DNA from: Cytophagales bacterium | GTDB taxonomy: Bacteria; Bacteroidota; Bacteroidia; Cytophagales; Bernardetiaceae | NCBI GenBank assembly: GCA_013299045.1 | Contig: JAAFJX010000017.1 | Coordinates: 24,295 to 88,294 of the forward strand | Direction: 5' to 3' | DNA length: 64,000 nt | In this document: piece after piece, positions 60,486-64,000 of the stretch | How the letters are laid out: every line of letters starts with the position of its first letter | Position numbering within the stretch: position 1 is the stretch's first letter | Notes under the pieces: model-generated | Databases searched by the model: none | The model's input: only the letters and a program-made list of their open reading frames with translations | What the model was told of the DNA's origin: nothing | Position numbers and translations under genes: made by a program

Positions 60486-62081
60486 CTACAGCTTGATGTA
60501 CAGGTGTCCTTGCACAAAGGCTTGCTCTGGTTTCATGCCCAAATCCTGATTTTTGAGCCAAGAGCCGAGTGCCGAACGGTACTGCCCTTGAACTCCCAGG
60601 CTCAATGTAGGGCTGAGATTATAGGCAAGGCCAGCACCCAGAACCATATTTTGGCTCATAGATTTGCGCTGCAAAGGCACAAAAGTAAAATCGGCGGGCT
60701 GCGAACTCTGCATATCGGCTTGCAATAAGAGGTCGTTGCTAAGGCCGCTGTGCAAGTTGGCCTGCAATTTCTTTTTGCCTAAGTTCAAGCCTACTAAGAT
60801 TGGAACTTGAAGCATACGGAACTCGCCTGTCAGCGTTATCGGCACTTGTATCGGTTCAGTTCCTAAAATAGGGCTTTCAACAGCAACCAAAACATCTTTG
60901 TAAATGACAGACGCATGGTTCAGGTACAAGCCACTCATCAAAGACCACTTGTTGTTTAAAAGCAGGCCAAAATCTAGCCCATAACCATAGCTAAAGGCTT
61001 GTGCTGTACTAAAACTGTTAATTTTGCTCAAATTATCAGCGACAACGTTAGCGCCCTTGATGACTCCTTGGGCAGTGGTTTTTTGGAGGTTGGGCCTAAA
61101 AGTACCTACTTGCGCACCTAGCCCCGTCATAAAGTTTAAATTAAACGGGCGTTCTGGCTTCGTTTCGGTGTTTTGGCTTTGGGCTGATTGGGCCAGTAGG
61201 TCTTCATTAATCTTTTGTAGAACGAGCGTAAAATCAGGGTTTAGCTGGTTTAAGCGACCTATGGCGGCTGGGCGGCTCAGCCAAACAAACTCTAAACGGA
61301 CACTGTTTGGATTGGCAGAGGTCAGTAAAACCTCTTCGGGGTTCTCTTCTTGGTTGTTGAGAAGCGCATTGACCTTTTCAAGAGGCCCTTGCTCCTGTGC
61401 AAGGTTCTGGTTTACAGAATTATGCTTGGGGTTTTGAGGAGAAAAACGACGGGTGATAGTTCTGTTTTTATGCTCGGACTGAGCCGTATTTTGGACGGCA
61501 TCAAGGTCATTTTTATTGGCCTCTTGCTTATCTGTATTGCCTGTAGGACGGCCTGCCTGCGCTATTGGAGAGGCAGGAGAATTTGAATGCACAACCACGC
61601 CAGACTCGGCCACTTGGCTTTCAGAGCCTTTTATTTTTATATTTTTATCAGGTTGGCTCTTGAGGTGTTCGTGAGGCCCTGCCAATTCCTGACTCGGTGC
61701 CGTGATGTTGGGCATTACCCACACAAAAAACACGAACAAAAGACAGGCTGCAGCAGTGAGCCAAGTCCAGATAGGTACGGCCACAGGCTTCTTGTTATCC
61801 AAAACGGCCTCAATATTTTTCCAGACCTGCCCCGATACAGGCAAAGCGGCAGAGGCAAACAACTTTTGCCAAGTAGAAACTTGCTGAACGCCCAAAGACT
61901 CGCCTATGCCCGCCCAAACCGCCTCTGAAGGAGTCAGTTCGGCTGATTCAAAAGCAGCAGCCAGCGTAGATTCAAATTCTAAGTGGTTTTGAATCCCTTT
62001 CCAGAGTTGTATGTCGGGCGACAGTTCCGCATCATCAAAGGCGTTACGGAACAGGTCATCGAGTTCGTCAGCGTTTTTCAT
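60486..62081 (-). CDS. Anti-sigma-like N-terminus fused to an outer-membrane-type beta-barrel
   Basis: 531 residues. The N-terminal ~95 residues contain three copies of a motif of the form (F/A)F..AxLxPxxxxWxGI (DDAELSPDIQLWKGI, ESAELTPSEAVWAGI, ASAALPVSGQVWKNI). One transmembrane helix follows (IWTWLTAAACLLFVFFVWVM), then a ~150-residue low-complexity linker rich in Gln, Asn and Ser, then a PorT/OmpW-like C-terminal barrel (FMTGLGAQVGTFRP ... GAGLAYNLSPTLSLGVQGQYRSALG). The gene starts inside the end of the ECF sigma gene (14-nt overlap), so the N-terminal part likely binds that sigma factor. Linking an inner-membrane helix to a barrel would span the envelope. Confidence 0.8.
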   Translation of the reverse strand: MKNADELDDLFRNAFDDAELSPDIQLWKGIQNHLEFESTLAAAFESAELTPSEAVWAGIGESLGVQQVSTWQKLFASAALPVSGQVWKNIEAVLDNKKPVAVPIWTWLTAAACLLFVFFVWVMPNITAPSQELAGPHEHLKSQPDKNIKIKGSESQVAESGVVVHSNSPASPIAQAGRPTGNTDKQEANKNDLDAVQNTAQSEHKNRTITRRFSPQNPKHNSVNQNLAQEQGPLEKVNALLNNQEENPEEVLLTSANPNSVRLEFVWLSRPAAIGRLNQLNPDFTLVLQKINEDLLAQSAQSQNTETKPERPFNLNFMTGLGAQVGTFRPNLQKTTAQGVIKGANVVADNLSKINSFSTAQAFSYGYGLDFGLLLNNKWSLMSGLYLNHASVIYKDVLVAVESPILGTEPIQVPITLTGEFRMLQVPILVGLNLGKKKLQANLHSGLSNDLLLQADMQSSQPADFTFVPLQRKSMSQNMVLGAGLAYNLSPTLSLGVQGQYRSALGSWLKNQDLGMKPEQAFVQGHLYIKL

Positions 62082-62667
62082 AATTCACCTCCTTTGCAAT
62101 CATTTCCTGCAAAAGCATTTTGGCGCGATAATATTGAGATTTGGACGTGCCCTCCGTGATGTTCAACATATCCGCTATTTCTTTGTGTTTGAAACCTTCC
62201 AGAGCGTATAGATTAAAAACCACTTGGCAGCCGGGAGCAAGGCGCTGTATCATGGCCAGAAGGTCGCGGAAGTTGTGGTTAGAAACGTCCACATCGTGCA
62301 GGTCTGGCGTATAATTCAGGTCCGATACTTCTTCCATCTGCATCTGGTCTATCTTTCGTCTGTTGTGCTTGAGGGCGGTGTTTACCACAATGCGCTTAAT
62401 CCAATAGTCCAGCGGGCATTCGTACTTGAAGTCGGCAATGTTGTCAAACACTTTCAAGAAAGCCTCTTGCAGAATATCCTCAGCCTCGGCTGTGGTCTTT
62501 GAATAACGCAAACCGACTACATACATTTTTTTGGAATAGGTGTCGTACAATTTGCGTTGCGCTTTGCGGTCGCCTTCTACACAAGCCGAAACGATGGACT
62601 CTTCTGCGCTATTTGGAGCATACTGTTGCATCGGGCTGGCTAGGGTTTCCTTTATATGATGACCCAT
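62068..62667 (-). CDS. ECF RNA polymerase sigma factor
   Basis: 199 residues from the ATG at 62667 (MGHHIKETLASP; a TTG at 62670 is one codon further out). Sigma region 2 spans about 22-95 (ACVEGDRKAQRKLYDTYSKKMYVVGLRY, AEDILQEAFLKVFDNI, YWIKRIVVNTALKHNRR), and region 4 has LAPGCQVVFNLYALEGFKHKEIADMLNITEGTSKSQYYRAKMLL with the DNA-binding helix-turn-helix. It directs RNA polymerase to stress or envelope genes. It is co-transcribed and overlapping with the anti-sigma-like barrel protein, the standard arrangement for a sigma/anti-sigma pair. Confidence 0.95.
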   Translation of the reverse strand: MGHHIKETLASPMQQYAPNSAEESIVSACVEGDRKAQRKLYDTYSKKMYVVGLRYSKTTAEAEDILQEAFLKVFDNIADFKYECPLDYWIKRIVVNTALKHNRRKIDQMQMEEVSDLNYTPDLHDVDVSNHNFRDLLAMIQRLAPGCQVVFNLYALEGFKHKEIADMLNITEGTSKSQYYRAKMLLQEMIAKEVNYEKR

Positions 62668-62944
62668 CAAACAGGCAATTGGTTGGAGTATAAGAAAATG
62701 TTTTTTTAGTAGGCTTTGTAAGCGGCTGAAAAACAGCGGTTTTTGAAAAAATATATATTAAGCCCCTGCTGCGCTTACCAAATTCGGGCTGCATGAAGGC
62801 CCCTCTTAAAGACAGCAAAAATAGAAAAAATATAAAAAGATGCCAAATGTTCTATCAAAAAAAATAGACGCTGCGGTTAGAAGGCCATTGGCGCGCGCCT
62901 ACCCCACTACCTTGGGTGAGGTTTGGACCAGCGAGCCTTGGGCA

Positions 62945-63465
62945 TCACTTTCCCTTGAGGGCTTCTTTGATGATGCGGACTTCTTCTACGCTGTGCAGGG
63001 TCTCAATGGCCAAGCGAACCGGGTGGTTGGGGGCGTGCAAACGCTCAAACTCACTTTGGATAATGGCCAGCTTCTTTTCTTCGCTCATATCATCGGTGAT
63101 GGGCTTCAAATCTTCCAAGTGCTTCAAGATTTCTTTGCCTGCCGATTGGATTTCTTCGGGGAAGTAGAGTTCGAAGATTATAGAGTTAATCAGAGCTATA
63201 AAAAAGGAACTTAACAAATTTTGTTTATTAACTAAGGATTGGTTCGTGTATGAATAAAATAGGTCTAGAATTTCAGAATCAAAATCTTGACTAATTGGCA
63301 AACTGTTTAATTCGTGAATTCTTATCTCAGGAAACGTCTTCTCTTTTCGTGCAAATTTTTTAATAAAATAATACCCAATCAGGTCTGAATTAATAAGTGC
63401 TGCAAGAGCCTTTGAAGATACTTTGTGTGGCTTTACAACGTGTAAGTCTTCAGAGAGTTTTAAAC
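62945..63465 (-). pseudogene. C-terminal fragment of a type IIG-like restriction-modification enzyme
   Basis: Open on the minus strand from about 63465 to the stop at 62945. It reads VVKPHKVSSKALAALINSDLIGYYFIKKFARKEKTFPEIRIHELNSLPIS and then SFFIALINSIIFELYFPEEIQ and HPVRLAIETLHSVEEVRIIKEAL. The first block is the end of a TaqI/Eco57I-like C-terminal specificity domain (LINSxLIGYYFxKKF, LPI). No start codon or catalytic domain is present. The region expected just before it in such enzymes is found on the opposite strand at 63455-63918. Confidence 0.7.
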
Positions 63466-63918
63466 CAACCTAACTTCCTAATTAATTATCAAATATCTGA
63501 TCAAGATTGGGATATCCTTCTAAAAATTGAGAGAAACACAATTTGTTTAGAAAATAATGCTAAATCATCATTTGGAGTTAAGTTTTATCAGAAAGGGAAA
63601 GGAGTTCCCAAACAGGACGAAAATATAGTAAGTAATCATTCATATACTCACGATGAAGCAATTGATGAAACTTGCTTAAAAATTCTTGAAGGTAAGAATC
63701 TCGACCGTTTTTATTTTATACCAAGTAACAAATATATTCAGTATGGAAAATGGTTAGCAGAACCAAGAGATGAAGAAATGTTTATTGGCGAAAGAGTATT
63801 AGTTAGAAGAATAGTAGGACAAACAGGGCTAATTGCAGCATTTGTTGATGGTCAGTATTGTAATAACTCGCTATTAAGTAACTGCAAAAAATTAATTAAG
63901 AATATTTTGAGAACTTAA
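63455..63918 (+). pseudogene. Specificity-domain fragment of a type IIG-like restriction-modification enzyme, opposite strand
   Basis: Plus-strand frame (open from 63397) encoding NYQISDQDWDILLKIERN, then KSSFGVKFYQKGKGVPKQDE, ILEGKNLDRFYFIPSNKYIQY, GKWLAEPRDEEMFIGERVLVRRIVGQ and GQYCNNSLL before ending ILRT. This matches the TaqI-like specificity domain that in intact proteins precedes the segment found on the minus strand at 62945-63465. The two parts lie head to head, which suggests inversion of this ~400-500-bp piece. TTCCTAATTAATT at 63475-63487 and AATTAATTAAGAA at 63890-63902 form a near-perfect 13-bp inverted repeat at its limits, though AT-rich. Confidence 0.65.
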
Positions 63919-64000
63919 TCGTAAGTTTTTTACCAACCAGATTTAAGCAATTTGTAGTTGCATATTGAAGGTCATCAAAAGAAAGATAGTCTTCTGGTTT
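63896..64000 (-). CDS. Possible C-terminal end of a minus-strand reading frame running off the window
   Basis: 35 codons open to the window edge, reading KPEDYLSFDDLQYATTNCLN and then LVGKKLTIKFSKYS before a TAA at 63896-63898. It might be the part of the restriction-modification gene upstream of the inverted segment, prematurely ended at the junction, or unrelated. Too short to judge. Confidence 0.25.
   Translation of the reverse strand, partial: KPEDYLSFDDLQYATTNCLNLVGKKLTIKFSKYS

Noticed and set aside
62840..63214. 124-codon plus-strand frame over the restriction-enzyme fragment
   Set aside because: Antisense to the recognisable specificity-domain sequence; translation has no family features.
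1..64000. Search for tRNA, rRNA, CRISPR arrays and prophage structural genes
   Set aside because: No T-loop/anticodon patterns, rRNA segments, regularly spaced repeats or phage gene blocks were recognised by eye; short RNAs could still be missed without a covariance search.

Overview
The window looks like a chromosome segment from a Bacteroidota bacterium, most likely a free-living, gliding-type member of the Cytophagales. Several signs point this way: Bacteroidota-style promoters (TTTG, then TAnnTTTG), family-typical proteins (a DUF4270-like lipoprotein, a DUF4286-like protein, S21, MenA-based menaquinone synthesis), a type IX secretion C-terminal domain on a metalloprotease, secreted TPR-CHAT proteins, and an ECF sigma factor followed by an anti-sigma/beta-barrel protein. 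No rRNA, tRNA or CRISPR array was seen.

Layout. 1-2029 is the C-terminal part of an MmeI-like DNA methyltransferase. 2130-7936 is mostly housekeeping: YjjG-type nucleotidase, lipoprotein, DUF4286-like protein, HMA-domain protein, SirB2-like/cytochrome c fusion and RecA. 8146-13470 holds a PAS histidine kinase, a YbjN-like protein and NrdA. 13471-14970 is gene-free and packed with dispersed repeats. 14971-18005 has a GT2 glycosyltransferase and a tandem array of two toxin-like/immunity-like gene pairs plus a remnant of a third. 18255-23881 holds a long PurF-like enzyme, an M16 peptidase and S21. 24193-30769 holds an IS1-type remnant and two tandem secreted TPR-CHAT proteins with near-identical C-terminal halves and different TPR sensors. 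30943-42173 carries metabolic genes (aldo/keto reductase, FAD enzyme, ThiL), an Lrp regulator, a retropepsin-like protein, an outer-membrane protein, FtsE and a CheR-CheB-GAF group. 42364-44811 is an M43 metalloprotease broken by a ~550-bp repeat and two homopolymer frameshifts. 46282-52684 is a signalling block: receiver/PP2C phosphatase, a degenerate histidine kinase and an NtrY-like kinase. 53766-60404 has MenA, an orphan contractile-injection-system (CIS) tape measure protein with an extremely AT-rich internal block, an MlaE permease and a zinc/manganese-binding lipoprotein. 60486-62667 is the sigma/anti-sigma-barrel operon. The right edge has pieces of a type IIG-like restriction-modification enzyme on opposite strands.

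Overall. Housekeeping genes are interleaved with conflict and secretion-related accessory genes. Several short non-autonomous repeat families sit directly against gene ends, sometimes sharing the stop codon, and one copy has inactivated a secreted protease. The most interesting candidates for new biology are the cassette-like toxin/immunity array, the TPR-swapped CHAT pair, the apparently inverted restriction specificity region, and the AT-rich insert in the CIS protein.
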